Positions 1 through 12,029 are shown, numbered from the stretch's first letter. The stretch is DNA of 64,000 bases from Arachis hypogaea (GCF_003086295.3 NC_092051.1:9912810-9976809); one strand, 5' to 3'. The notes: generated from the sequence alone by a model not told the origin. Made by a program: numbers and translations.

Positions 1-1550
1 ATATAATCATGGGCTACAAAGATACAATGCAATGAAACATAAGAACCATATAATCATATAATAAGAGCACACTATGCTGAAGATGCTCTGCTATTATCAA
101 CGAAAACATATTAATAAATACTCAAAATTTGATTAACCATGTAGTATAATAAACACCTTCAATATTTGCAGTAAGCACTATATTCTTGATTTCACAGGGT
201 TACTTTGGTCAACGCAACTAAGGCTTGATCAACAATCGAGCCTTCCCACTATTTTGCTTCTATGCTTTGGCGGTTACGTTGTAGCAAACAGACGTTATGT
301 TCATGGATGAAAGAGCAACGACGAAGAATAAATGGATTAGAGAGTGTGTTGAGGGTGATGTAGAATATGAGGTGGGAGATGACGGTGGAGAGGGTTAGGG
401 CAATCCTCTGTAAAAAGAAGATGAGGGTTTGATGAGGGTTTGGGGTCTCAGGTCTTTTTGTGTCAAGTCTTGTGAAGGAGTGGGGGGTAACGAAGAGACA
501 AACCGTAATTCCATTCAAAACGCAGCGTTCCACGCCTCTAAAATGGCATTGTTCTGTTTAATTCTACAGGGACTGAATTGTCCTCTTCGCTCCACCTGGC
601 ACTTAACGGCCACATGGAAAACTTAACGCTACAACTCAGCAGCAGACGTTACCTTTTAACGGATAAGGACTGCAACGACTAACGGCGTTTAACTTTGGGG
701 ATCGATCTGGGTATTTTTATTCCTTGGAGACTAAACTGTCCGGTCTAAACTTCCTTAGGGACTGATTTGGGGTATTACTCTTCTTTTAGGGAGACATGAT
801 GGATGATAGTGATAGAAATCAAAGAAACTCAAGCAAAAATTATAGTGAGAGAATTTACAGTAATAAGAACATTCAAACCAGAGATAAAAAAACATTATAT
901 TATATAATTGTGGGTTGTATACGGTGATTAAATATTGAGCAAAATAAGAGAATTTAAAAAAATTTTTTTTAGATGTTTTAACTATGAAGTAAAATTTTCT
1001 ATTTAATAGAATTGTTAAGTTGATACGAATTTAAAAGAATATTTAGTAATTGTTAATTCAAGTTTTTTTTTTTATATTATTATTGTCTGGAGTTTACTGT
1101 ATTTCTTTCGCTGGGCTGAGCTGATGGAAATGAAAAACAAGAAAATATAGATCAGATTACATAAAAATAATTTAATAAACTCAATTGAAGAATGAGAAAT
1201 TTAGAATGCGATATTGGTATATTGAAAATGCTATAATGATACTGTTGTGTTGTAATAATTATTGGTTTTAGTTTTAGTATTTGGCTGTTTTGATTTTTAG
1301 TTACGAAATAGCAATCAAAATGTGCTTAGTGGAGAACAAGTTGACAACTATATGCCTTACGACTAATACTATAACTGGTATACAGGAGTGTATGGTACTT
1401 ATTTGAGATTGTCTCCTAAAGTTTGGCAGCTACACCCATGCTCGTAGACACTATATCATTATGATCAAGGTATCAAGGTATTATGCACCATTACACAATC
1501 ATATTTGGTCATAGTTTAAGGTTTTTGTATACCGTTTATATCATTGTAGA
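1..1550. other. Non-genic AT-rich DNA with a GC-richer repeat-like stretch
   Basis: No gene is supported here. Most of the interval is AT-rich. Bases about 240-790 are richer in GC and hold short overlapping open frames on both strands that match nothing I recognise. The wording of that stretch (phrases such as 'ggactgaattgtcc' and 'ggactgatttgggg' around 570-770) resembles the non-coding part of dispersed legume repeats. I infer a transposon fragment but cannot see its ends. Confidence 0.3.
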
Positions 1551-2088
1551 TAGGAATAGAAGTGAGTCAGGCTATTCGATAGAAGTTTGTGGTTCGATTC
1601 GATTTATTTTATTAAACAAGTTAGATTTGGGTTTTTGTAAAGTCTATTAGTTAAAAAGGTAAAGTTATAAGCTTTAGAAAAAGTTTAAAAAGTTTACAAA
1701 CCTCGTTGCGTCAGCTCGTCAATTTTTTTTTTTGTAAAAATAAGTTATTCTTAAACACAAAACAAAACTAAAAAGAATTAATAGTTAATACTAATTAAGA
1801 TTGTAGTTTTTTTGTTAAAAAAAAATTTTGAATTATAAATATGATTACGATATATGACTAAAAATTATTATATAAATGAATTCTTTTACAAATTATGATT
1901 TATAAATTTTAGAATCTATTTAATGTCAATTTAGATTTTTTTAAATTTATTGTTTTTTGAGTTCTTATTTATAAAACAAACTTTTCAAATTAATTCGTAG
2001 ACTTGTCGGGCTTTAGACAGGTCGGACTTGAGCTTGAAAAAAAAGCCTGCGAGAGGTAACATCTCGGCTCGGCCCATTTTTATCCCTA
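1551..2088. mobile_element. hAT-type non-autonomous DNA transposon
   Basis: The element starts TAGGAATAGAAGTGAG and its other end read in reverse is TAGGGATAAAAATGGG, so it has imperfect terminal inverted repeats. It is flanked by attgtaga (1543-1550) and attgtaaa (2089-2096), an 8-bp target duplication with one mismatch, which is the hAT signature. It is 538 bp, AT-rich and without coding capacity, so it must have depended on a transposase supplied elsewhere. The right end contains the TCGGCTCGGCCCA-like text common in plant hAT MITEs. Confidence 0.7.
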
Positions 2089-2459
2089 ATTGTAAAATTC
2101 ATTGTTAAAGTGAAATCGATTCTCTTGTTTTTTACTTTTTCATCAAAGTCAGAACTAGAAAGAATAAATAAATAAAATAAGACCAGTAATCCATAAGAAC
2201 TTGACCTAATATTACTATTCAGAATTTAGAAAACATGGAAATACATAATTTTACATCCCATGTAAAATGTAGCCGCATTACATTTATAAAAAGAGAAGGG
2301 ATAACAAATTGAGAGGTTCCCTCAACCTCAACTGTTATTAACAGGCAACAGAATGTTATAAATAATTATAAACATGAAACAAGGAGCTTTCTTCAATGGG
2401 GCAAATCACTTCTTAAGTGATGATGATAATACACCTTGTTTAAGTTTATATTAGCATTT
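2089..2459. other. Intergenic, nothing recognised
   Basis: AT-rich DNA between the hAT element and the 3' end of the glycosylase-like pseudogene. It may contain the old 3' untranslated region of that gene, but no signal decides it. Confidence 0.4.
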
Positions 2460-3062
2460 TCAGGAGGATCTGTTTCTCTTCCTTCTTGTGCCTTCCCCAT
2501 GGCCTCTCATATTACTAGCTGTTACAAGTTTATAGTTAGAAGGAAGCATTTCATTCATCTTGCCAAATCTTTTTCATAAAAGTCCCATATTTTGGACTTG
2601 TTCAAAGGCAGATGTTTAAACAACTTTCACAAAACACCAACAAAACATGAAGATTTTAGATTTGGACATCTTGTTATGTACCAGTATGCTAGGAACTGAT
2701 AGGGCTCATACTTTTCATAAACTTTTTCAACATCTGTTTGAATTGTTTTCAAGGTAGAATTTCTTGAATGAACCTACTGCAATAATTAACAAATCCCATA
2801 CATATATCAAGATTCAAGATCATTTAGCATACATGAAACAGGAAAAAACAAGAAAACAACACCTGGATAAGCTTGCATCTTTGGAAAGTTCTTCAAGTTG
2901 TCCTAATTGAATTTTGCCTTCAACGATAGCTTGAGCTAGTTTTATTTTGCAACATGCTCTATACCCAAGTTTGCTTCGCTTTGCCAAAAACAGCTCATCA
3001 AGGTGTGCTAACTCACTAGGAGAAGGAAAATTTCCAATATGATTAAAAATTGAATCATTCAA
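2460..3062 (-). pseudogene. HhH-GPD DNA-glycosylase-like gene remnant
   Basis: Three blocks read in order on the minus strand like a plant DNA glycosylase of the HhH-GPD superfamily (base excision repair). Block 1 (about 3062-2863) encodes a helical stretch with FPSPSELAHLDE, LGYRA and KLAQAIVEGKIQLGQLEEL, and ends at a good donor (CCAG|GTGTTG). Block 2 (about 2775-2690) reads HSRNSTLKTIQTDVEKVYEK and then YEPYQFLAYW. Block 3 (about 2600-2460) gives WDFYEK, shifts frame, then KMNEMLPSNYKLVTAS and a basic tail to a TGA at 2462-2460. The exon that should lie between blocks 1 and 2, carrying the helix-hairpin-helix and catalytic region, is not found, and block 2 is preceded by a TAG. With the missing exon and the frameshift I call it a pseudogene. 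The 5' part of the gene is also absent. The family assignment rests on recalled motifs. Confidence 0.55.
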
Positions 3063-4119
3063 ACTTAGCTCTTTTGTTGAGGAAACTTAACTTTATTTAT
3101 AATCATTGCATAATAATCATGAACACACTCACACTCTAATTATTTCTTAATTAAAAACCAAAACAACCAAACACTAAAACCAAATCTAATAATTATTATG
3201 ACACACAACAGCACCATCATCAACATCTTCAATGTACTAATACTGCTCTCTAAATTTTTCATTTTCTAATTGAGCTCGTTCAAAACTTCTTGTACAACCT
3301 AAATCACATATACCTTATTGTTCTTTATATTTATCAGCCCAATGAAAAAAATTACAATAAACTCCAAATTACAACAATGCAAAAAAAATTTTGAATCAAC
3401 AATCACCAAATCATTCTTTTAAACTCGTATCCACTTAATAATTTCATCAAATAGAAAATTTTACCTCATAGTTCGAATGTCCCTGTTACTGTAATTTCTT
3501 TATTATAGTTGTTCTTGCTTGAGTTTTCTTGATTTCTATTACTATCATCCATTATGACTCACCCAAAAGAACGAGTTTTCAAAACTTGACAAGAGAATAT
3601 TATGAACTAACAGTAAAGAGAAGTGGAGACAACAAAAAAAAATATATGATAAAGATGAAAATTTGGAAGTTAGAATTTTATAAGTGTAAATGGATCAATT
3701 TGAGTGTATTAACCAAATTTTAAACACCAAAATTTAAATTAAATTATTGTGTATTTATATCTGCGTACAACATCTAATGTTTTTTAGACTAGCATATATT
3801 TATTTTTCTGAGAATAAAAATACATTTAGTCATTTAAAAAAATAAAAGACTTATCAATATGATCACAGCTTGCGTTCTTTCTAATTAAAAGATAACATAC
3901 ACGTACACTTTTTTAACAATACGTCATTTACATGATTAATTAGTAGTATATAGTGGTTTAATTAAGCAAAAGCTAACTTGGCAGAAAAAAAAAAGCAGGA
4001 GATCTTCTATTTATTAGTTTTGTGTATCATTTCATATTCCACTGATAACAATTTAACACTGCATGAACTTGAATATTTCTTTTTAAAATTATTACCTAAT
4101 AATCAGCCATATTGCAGCT
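3063..4119. other. Intergenic, no gene seen
   Basis: AT-rich sequence with many short homopolymer runs. The short open frame near 3529-3723 has no recognisable content and the base composition of its surroundings. No repeat ends or structured RNA were found. Confidence 0.5.
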
Positions 4120-4336
4120 AATTATATTTTAAATTATAACAGTTTAAAAAAAGGAATTTTACTAACAATTTTATAAACATTATTGAGTAGTTAGAGACAA
4201 TAATTAAGCAACCAAATAAGATGTGAACACTATTATAATGTGAATCTAAAATAATCAAGTAAAAATTTGCTATTAATAAAGAAATATCGAAATGAATTTT
4301 TTTTTTCTCTAAAACTAACAAACAAACATTAGAATC

Positions 4337-5640
4337 TTAATTAGGATTATCCAGCGAGTAAATATTCTGCACCACTACATTATCTCCTATGATAATATCT
4401 TTCAGTGGGATAAGAGTAGGAATATGGTGAATTATTTGAAACTTGCCATGAGCTTTGAAATCACACCAAGGAGTCGCAAAAATCCTAAACTCTTTATTTT
4501 CACGATCAAGAGAGCCAATGCAGCTAGGTAACCGAGATGTGGTTATGGAAGAATTAGTATATTGGAAAATGGGAGTCCAAGATTCTCCATCTCCATATAT
4601 TTTCATCATCCACATTGTGACAAGTAGCTCATTAAAATATATCAAGCAAATAGAACCCCTGAATTCAAATATCCCGACTTTTGTACCTTGATCCATCGAA
4701 AGGATTGGAACCTTTCCGTGTCAAAATTGAAAGCCCATATCGAGACATTTCCATCGATATCTATACCAATCCAATGAAGTGCCCCATTGAAATAAGCAGA
4801 ATGATATAACACATGTATCAAATTTTTGGGATAATCTACCTCAATATTTATCCATGTCGAAGCTCCAACTGTGTGCATTTCAACAACCATACGATGATCA
4901 TGTTTAGAGATATATATTCTCATCACCTTGTATTGGTTTGTTTTTGGGTGAAAACCAAAACCTCGAGATATTTGCTCGTAGTGCTTCAGGATTGGAGGTT
5001 GTTTTGGAAGTCTTATGAACTCACCTGTTATTGGGTTGCAAACAAGTGAAATGTCTCTGTCCATTGAACAACTCAAGTAAAAAAGACCATTACAAGAAAA
5101 CACATTAACATAAACTCTTCTACCCTGAATTGATTTGGGACTAGGGAGAGGAATCTCAAATTTAGGATCAAATTTTATGCTGCTACTACCATTGGGATCC
5201 AGGACTTCAAACACACTGCAGCATAATGGATTGTTTCTCCTTTCATGCCATTCGATTCGGTCATATTCAACCAGGTGAAAGATTCTAGAATGCAAGTGTC
5301 GGATCATGGTACACGTAGGTGTATAAGTAAAGAGTAATTTGACAAAGTTTGAATCAGAAATCAATGTGTTCCAATGCTTGCAAACACATCTACAAATCAG
5401 AACAGACTTTATGGGAAGCCTAACAAAAATGTCGGTAATTACATCAACTGGAAGACTGGCAAAACAAGACTTTCGTATTTGGAGTTTCCTGGCAATTAAT
5501 TAAGAACAAAATAATTCAGAAAAAGAGAAGGGAGAAATTCACGGTCATATTTTGTGTTACTCTATGAAAAAATAAAATATGGCTTTACCTCACCGACATG
5601 CAAAGAAGTATTGAAAGAGGGATTTGATCATTTTAGCCAT
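4337..5640 (-). CDS. F-box protein with F-box-associated domain (probable frameshift)
   Basis: F-box proteins are the substrate-selecting subunits of SCF ubiquitin ligases; the F-box binds SKP1 and the C-terminal part binds the target. Exon 1 (5640-5594) encodes MAKMIKSLFQYFFAC, then donor CG|GTGAGG. A 105-bp intron ends CCAG at 5489, and exon 2 (5488 down) continues in frame. The F-box is residues about 28-65 (LPVDVITDIFVRLPIKSVL, then CRCVCKHWNTLI). The associated domain follows, with CNGLFYLS and NPITGEFIRLP. The frame breaks near 4690: one frame reads TERFQSFRWIKV to a stop at 4642, while the other carries on from SMDQGTKVGIFEFRGS to a stop at 4337. Joined, the protein would be about 410 residues, usual for the family. 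I infer a small indel, so the gene may be a recent pseudogene; a sequencing error is possible. A decayed paralogue lies at 12226-12398. Confidence 0.8.
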
Positions 5641-6395
5641 CACTCTTACTCTCACGTAGCAATGATTGTTGGAAGAAGACAGCACCGATGATTAAAACAA
5701 GTGAAATTGATGCTTTTAAGGATGAAATTTGCTGATTTTTATAACAACCATACCAGCTATATATGAAATCAGTTACGAATATAAATTAAAATATATAATA
5801 GTTAATTTTAGGATTTGTTTAGATAAATAACTGTAAACCAAAAAAAATATGTAATGGATTTTTGTAAATAAGATATAAATTATTTATTTTAGTAAATAAA
5901 ATATTTATTTTATTTATTTAAAAAAATTATTAATTTTAATGTATAGATAATATTTTTATTTTTATACATATATTATATAATACAGACTCTATTTTTATGT
6001 TGTTACGAAATAAAAAAAAAAAAGCAAAAGCACATAAAAAATTACAATATGAGAAAATATGGGTTTTACCGAACAAAAATTACTACGAAGACAGTGCATT
6101 TCTGAATCTAATTTATATAATTTGTAAATAGACTCTTTAAAAAAAACCACATACAATAGCATCCGCTACATTATTTCCTGCTTTCAATAATCAAATCACA
6201 TCTTGAAAATAAGATCGGATTAAGCTTAGGTCAATGATATATAGCAAAATATCAAAATAAAAAAATAAAGTAAATTAAAATAAAAATAAAATAAAATTAG
6301 ATAGAAAAAAATTCACTTTACCTCATTAAAAAATAATTCATTTAGTTTTATTTGTGCATTGTATATATATTTAGTCACAAATGTTATAATAGTTT
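5641..6395. other. AT-rich flank of the F-box gene
   Basis: Upstream region of the F-box gene on the minus strand. It has no coding content. Part of it (about 6000-6390) is duplicated at 12420-12790. No convincing promoter element can be singled out in this AT-rich context. Confidence 0.45.
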
Positions 6396-6483
6396 TTTTT
6401 TTTATCAAAGATATAAAGACTCAAATTTACAATCTCTAAGTAAGTATAAAAAAATTATACTATTTAAATTATAGTTAGTTGGC
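6396..6483 (-). mobile_element. tRNA-type SINE, copy A
   Basis: 88-bp insertion flanked by aaatgttataatagttt (6379-6395) and aaatgctacaatagttt (6484-6500), a 17-bp target duplication with two mismatches. On the minus strand it starts GCCAACTAACTATAATTT and ends in a poly-A tail (seen as the T run after 6395). It is the most degenerate of three copies. The duplicated host tract near 12780 reads straight through this site (aatgttacaatagttta), giving a natural empty site. Confidence 0.72.
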
Positions 6484-6866
6484 AAATGCTACAATAGTTT
6501 AACAAGTAGTATTTATAAATTTTATATTAGGTCGAGAGAAAATCTAATGATAAATCCATAAATATAAAATCCAATTCGTTAACTAAATTCAAAATATATT
6601 AAATTAAATTAAATATTATAACAAGTAAAAATATAAACTTAACATGAGGCTGCCGAAAAAAAAAAAAGTTAAATAGGGTCGTAACTTGTAATTTAGCTTG
6701 CTTTGATTTTCTTCGATTTTTATGGAAGTATCACTTCAATTTAAACTTTAAATTATTTGATTTTGATTTGTTTAATTTTATTTTTAAATTTAATTATTAT
6801 ATAAACTTTTTAAATTTTCAATTTTTCCTGAAAAATTATAAAACTAACATGAGTTAATACAAGACT

Positions 6867-6880
6867 AAATAAAAGTAAAA
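6867..6880. repeat. LINE target-site duplication, left
   Basis: The 14-bp aaataaaagtaaaa here is repeated exactly at 8421-8434, bracketing the LINE. The duplicate tract at about 21166-21186 has the same sequence once and no LINE. Confidence 0.8.
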
Positions 6881-8420
6881 AAATATGGAGGTTTGGGGAT
6901 TAGAGATCCTTATTGTGTAAATATTGCTCTTCTTGGGAAGCTAGTTTGTACTTTTTTCCAGCAGCCAAACAAGCTATGGGTCCAATTATTGGATGCCAAA
7001 TACCGATCATCTCTATATGACTGTTTTAGTTATCCTAAGAACAAGGACTCTCCCATTTGGAGGTGTCTTTGCAAGGCTTGGAAAGTGTTGAAGGATGGGT
7101 TTGCTTGGTGTATTGGAGATTTGAACCAGAATTTTTGGTTTTCTAGCTGGAGGAGAGAAGGACGGTTATCTAATGAGATGGATTATGTCCACATTTCTGA
7201 TTCGAATCTCCGGATACAGGATATTTGGTCGGTTGGTAGGTGGCATTTGGATACTCTTTATTCTCCTTTATCTCAAAATCTGAAAGATAATATTCTCTCT
7301 TACAATCCAGATGAACAAGCAGGTCCGGAAGTGGGTTGGTATTGGAGTGGGTCTGCTGCCAAAGTCTATGACTCACGCAATGGTTACTTGTGGTTGTGTA
7401 AGCAGCTGTTTGGTTGGGAGGAGAGGGAGAATTGGCTTTGGCTTTGGCGTCAGCTTGTTCCGGAAAAGCATAAGTTTTTGGCTTGGTTGTGTCTTAAGGA
7501 GGCTCTTCCTACTGCAAGTTTTCGCTTTAGAAGAGGGATGTCGTCATCGGATAGGTGTCCAAGATGTCTTTCTAGCCAGGAATCGGTTATACATTGTATT
7601 CGGGATTGTCCAAAAGCTCAGCTTGTCTGGCAAAGGTTGGATATTCCTTGTCATCCTTTGGATTTAAAGAACTGGTTCTTGTATCATAGCAGAGAGCACC
7701 CGTTCAAGTTCTTTTCGGGACTTTGGTGGATATGGCGAGTAAGGAATAACGACATCTTTAATCCCCATGAAACTTGGCCTCCGGAAAAAGTCATTTGTCT
7801 GGCATTAACTTCAGAAAAGGAGCTTAGAAATATTTTTGAATTACAACGTATGTCCCTTCCCTCTACTCTAAATGGTTTTTGGAATCCCCCATCCATTGGT
7901 ACTTTTAAGATTAATTGTGATGCTAGTTATTTTGGTTCGGGTGATAGTGTTGGTTTTGCTTGTGTTATTAGAGATTGTAATGGGAGCTGGCAAAGGGGGT
8001 GTTTGGGAATGATTGAGAGTAATAGTATTCTTCAAGGAGAATTGTTTGCTATTTGGAGAGGATATCTCTTAGCTTGGGATGTGGGTCAACGAGATGTTAT
8101 TTGTGAGACGGATTGTGTGGAAGCATTTAATCTTGTTACTCAAGATGGTTTTGGGTTTATTGATCCACTGGTGCTCAAAATAAGAGATATCATGCATTGG
8201 AATTGGCGTGTTGACTTTCGTTTGATTATGAGAGATGCAAACACGGTGGCAGATACTATGGCAAAGATGGCGATGAAGTTACAACTTTCGCATGTAGAGC
8301 TTCTTTCACCTTGGGAGGAGTTTAAGAGTAGTCTTAAACGGGACTGTCCCTCTATTTAAGCAGTTCCTTGTTTTGTTTCTTTTGTTTTTCTTTGTTTAAT
8401 TTATTTCAGTCACCAAAAAA
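6881..8420 (+). mobile_element. 5'-truncated LINE (non-LTR retrotransposon)
   Basis: 1540-bp insertion bounded by a 14-bp target duplication, ending in an A run (8414-8420). It contains only the 3' end of LINE ORF2, as expected when target-primed reverse transcription stops early. A LINE-free version of the same site lies near 21166-21186. Confidence 0.85.
6893..8359 (+). pseudogene. LINE ORF2 C-terminal part: RT zinc-binding and RNase H domains
   Basis: An uninterrupted frame of about 488 codons that starts mid-protein, so there is no genuine initiation codon; the first codon is TTG. Residues about 135-260 form the zf-RVT domain of plant LINEs (LWLWRQLVPEKHKFLAWLCL, then the cysteine/histidine set CPRCLSSQESVIHCIRDCP). 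Residues about 335-470 are an RNase H domain with the acidic residues in place: INCDASYF, LQGELFAIWRG, CETDC and RDANTVADTMA. Endonuclease and reverse transcriptase domains are missing because of 5' truncation. The frame is intact, so the insertion may be fairly young, but it cannot be active alone. Confidence 0.85.
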
Positions 8421-9240
8421 AAATAAAAGTAAAAGAATCAAGTTTACTCATTTTATGTTCGTATATATAATGCATGAAATAAATAAAACAACTTAATAAT
8501 AATAACTTAAATCTATTATAAAGTGATAAGGGTATAATAGGTACTGCAATAATAGAAAAAGGTTAAGATTGGGATTGGTTGCTACAAGGTAGTTATGAAG
8601 CTAGAGAGAGTTTTCTTATATTGCTGCATAGTTTTCCTATATCGTTGAAATTTGGTGATTTTGGTTCTTTAAGGTATTCTAGCATAAATTCTAAATGAAT
8701 TCCATTCAAATTTCGAGTAAATTAAGATAAAAAAGTTCAATCACTTCATTATTCATAATTTTAAGTAAAAATTCTAGTATGAATGTTGAGTTAATTATTG
8801 TGATTAAATTATATGAATTAGCTTGGCATATTGGATTCAATTGGTGTGATTGCAAAACAATTAGTGGAGGTTCGGAGGATTTGGTTGAGGTTTGAGTCCA
8901 GCTGAAAAGAAAATTTAAGGGTTTGGAACTGTCGTCTAAGAGGTACAAATTTTTGTTTCGGATAGACATTATGTGAAGTTATATGAAAATCTAGGTTAAT
9001 TGCTTCTAGGATAGGATTGAATAAAATTGATTGCTGTGGTGATTAATTGGTTGAATAATAATTTGAATTATGATATGTATATGTATGTATGATGATAAAG
9101 GTATGGTTTGCCTATAGTGACTGTGGAATTTGGGTCGAAGGCCGTGATGAGGTGAGAAATTTTCTCCCATTCAGTAAATTGAGGTAAATATTGGTGTATT
9201 ACGTTGCAATTTGTTGAGATAGTGATAATGTGTTGGCTGT

Positions 9241-9676
9241 TAGAGATGGCAATACCACTCGAACCCGCGGGTACCCACCCCGCCCCTACTCGCTCGGGGT
9301 GGATTCTTGGGAGGGGCAGGGCAGGGTCGGGTTAAGGTAATACCCGCCCCTACCCGCCCCGCTATATATATAATATATATAATTTTAATATATAATATGC
9401 ATGATATATGTAAAATAATTAGTAAATGATTAATAATATTGTATCATATTTAAATTTTTACTTTAATTTATGTTATATATGTGATGATGGTTATATAAAT
9501 TTTGAAATTTAATTTTATTTATTGAATTTTAATAATTATAGGGGCGGGGCGGGTTAGGGTTCAACGTTTTACTACCTGCAGGTAGAAGTGGGGCGAGTTC
9601 TATGCGGGCTGTTGTACGGCGGAGCGGGGTCGGGTAGAGCAAAAATCCGCCCCTACCCGCCCCGTTGCCACCCCTA
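9241..9676. mobile_element. hAT-type MITE with GC-rich ends
   Basis: 436-bp element flanked by a perfect 8-bp target duplication, ttggctgt (9233-9240 and 9677-9684). The ends TAGAGATGGCAA and, reversed, TAGGGGTGGCAA form the terminal repeat. The subterminal 60-100 bp on each side are very G/C rich (repeated CCCGCCCCTACCCGC) around an AT-rich core. An 8-bp duplication and TAGGGGTGGCAA-type ends fit the hAT superfamily. No coding capacity. Confidence 0.82.
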
Positions 9677-10160
9677 TTGGCTGTATGAGGATTTTGTGTT
9701 GATGTGATAGAACGAGTAAAACCAAACAAAATTTGGGTTGGTTAGGTTTGAAATAGTTGAAAATGGATAATTGAGAGTAGAGGAGGCTTATAAGTGGTTT
9801 TGAAATGGTATGGAATTGAATTGGATTGAAAATTTGTCAAAATGAAGATTGTGTAAAATTTGGTAAAAGAGCAGAATTTTAGTCAACTTCGATGGACATA
9901 ATTTAGTTCTCAGACCTCTAAATTTTGTGGAACTTGTTTTAAATTAAAATTTAGTTTATCTATTTTATGACGTTCAAAGAATAGACGGAAAACGATTTTA
10001 AACAAAAAAAAATTATGAACGTTTGAAGATTTGGGTTTAAAACTGAATTCTGCAGAAGTTGCAGAGAACTAGGGTCCTGCATACGCATGAAGGGTGTTAC
10101 GGAATTGAAAGAGTTTCGTGCGTATAACTATGTGTGCGCACAAAAACCAAATACGTATAC

Positions 10161-10965
10161 AGACGGATCTAGAAATTTTAGTATGGAGGGGCCGAATTTT
10201 AGATAAATTTTTTTGATTCCATAAAAATAATTAACATATAGTTATTAGAGTTAGTTTTTCAAAAAATTTATCAAAAAAATATATATATAAATAATTATAA
10301 ATTTTTTTCACAATTTTATTTTTAATATGATAGTTACATAAAAAAATATAACAATATCAATAATACATTATAAAATTATAAAGTACCAATAATTTATAGT
10401 GTGTTTAGTTAAAAATATCACATATCTTATTAATTAAAATTAATTCTTTCAAAAATTTTTAAAAATTTGAAAATAAATGATAAATTATTAATTATTTGAA
10501 AAACACAATACCTTTATAGAATACAAGATATAAGATATTTTTATAAAAGCTTTTCTTTCAACAACGTAAATTTAGAAGAAAAATAAGTATTTTTTATAAG
10601 AAAAGAATATCGAAAGTACATAACGTGATTACCAAAATATAACTACGTAAGTTATTATTAATATAATAATATAAATTTTAAATAAACAAATTATTTTTTT
10701 TAAATAAATATAGAGATTATTATATAAAAACTAATTTAAAAGTTACGAAGACTTGAGGGTATGATATTAGATTAGTTAAGTGAAAAATATTAGTGAATTA
10801 AATAATTAAGACATAAATCTATCATATAATAAAAAATAATACATATAAAAATATTAAATTATATAATATTTTTTATTTTTTTAAATACATATTTCATATA
10901 TAAATATAGTTTCTAAAAATTTTGGGGGTCGAGGCCACTACTCGCCTCCCTCTAGATCCGTCCCT
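10161..10965. mobile_element. hAT-type non-autonomous element, 805 bp
   Basis: The ends are AGACGGATCTAGAAATTT and, reversed, AGGGACGGATCTAGAGGG. The flanks acgtatac (10153-10160) and acctatac (10966-10973) are an 8-bp target duplication with one mismatch. The interior is AT-rich and has no open frame. The GACGGATCTAGA terminus is familiar from dispersed plant elements. Confidence 0.72.
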
Positions 10966-11330
10966 ACCTATACATAATTATTTTATTTCTCAGAAAATAT
11001 TAATTTTTAACTGTTTTAACCTCTCCGATCCAATCAGTCTTTTCACTTCTTTAACCTCTGTTTAAGGAACGATAACTAGTATTTAGATTCTGAAAAGAGT
11101 GCGAGTATATTGAGTGGATTAAATTGATAAATTGAAAGAGGAGTTGGGTTGGAGGATCTAAGTTAATGATGAGTTGGTGAAAGCTTGTGGCTAATAAAAC
11201 TAGTGAGTACAAATTGAGTAAAGGCATGTATAATACTACTGGTTGCGAAATGATTCACTGTACTGAAAAGGGTAATGGTTAATTCTACTTGCGTACTAAA
11301 TTGAGAGTAGTATTACCTTCATCTTCTTTT

Positions 11331-12029
11331 AAGAATGAAGTAATTACTGCAAATCATATATAACTAGAATGCAAATGCTAATAATATTGATGAATTATTA
11401 GTTAATCATACACGATTATATTAAATACAATCATATTATATGTTTATAAAATATCAGTTTAAATCAATTATTTATATAAAATAAAATATATATAAACATA
11501 TACAATACACTTTGAAAATGAAAATGAATTAAATAACATATGTTATATTTATATAAATATATGGTAATTAATTTGGTAATTAAATTTTATTGTACATCTA
11601 ACATTTTTATATTTTATATTTTAATCTCATAATGATAATTATACAATCATGCTATAAATATACTAAAAATCAGTCCCCAATTAACTATCTTATATAGAAC
11701 TACAAATTTTACATTTTATAAAATAATTTCATTACACTGTAAATAAACTTGATTATTCTGATAACTGATTATTTTTAAAAAAATGTATATAGTACAAAAA
11801 TTCACAGGAATTGATTTTTAGTGTAAAGGGCGCACTATTATAAAAAATATTTTGTAAATACATTAAATTGCTTTTTTTTTTTTAAATCAGTTTGTGAATT
11901 TAAATTAGTTCTTTATTTTTTAATATTCAAAATTTGAAATTTTGTTTCGTGAAAGGTGATTAAACCAATAAAATTAGAATATGGATTATAAATTAAATTA
12001 AATTAAATTAAATTAAATTTCAAATTATA
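11331..12029. other. AT-rich intergenic DNA
   Basis: No gene or repeat with recognisable ends. A short (AAATT)n run lies at about 11993-12020, at the junction with duplicated copy 2. Confidence 0.4.

Larger units (their letters stand above)
4120..8620. repeat. Segmental duplication, copy 1 (F-box gene and flanks)
   Basis: This tract is repeated, with decay and deletions, further along. About 4120-4330, 4910-5050, 6000-6690 and 8430-8620 have clear counterparts at 12030-12230, 12270-12400, 12420-13080 and 21196-21500. The phrase gagtagttagagacaat occurs in both 5' parts, and ttattgctgcatag-type text closes both tails. Copy 1 alone carries a SINE (6396-6483) and a LINE (6881-8420), and the other copies show these sites empty. 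Confidence 0.75.
8640..11330. other. Non-coding repeat-like tract, possibly degenerate LTR sequence
   Basis: Apart from two hAT insertions this stretch has no coding potential. The text (around 8880-9180 and 9700-10140) has the G/T-rich style of plant gypsy LTRs, for example the region near 9890-9960 on 'gtcaacttcgatggac' and 'ctctaaattttgtgg'. I could not find paired ends, a primer-binding site or a polypurine tract, so this is an inference only. Confidence 0.3.

Noticed and set aside
249..626. Two overlapping open frames at the window start
   Set aside because: No recognisable protein content; overlapping opposite frames in repeat-like sequence.
4640..4700. A second intron explaining the F-box frame change
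   Set aside because: The two frames overlap by some 50 bp without a usable donor/acceptor pair, so an indel fits better.
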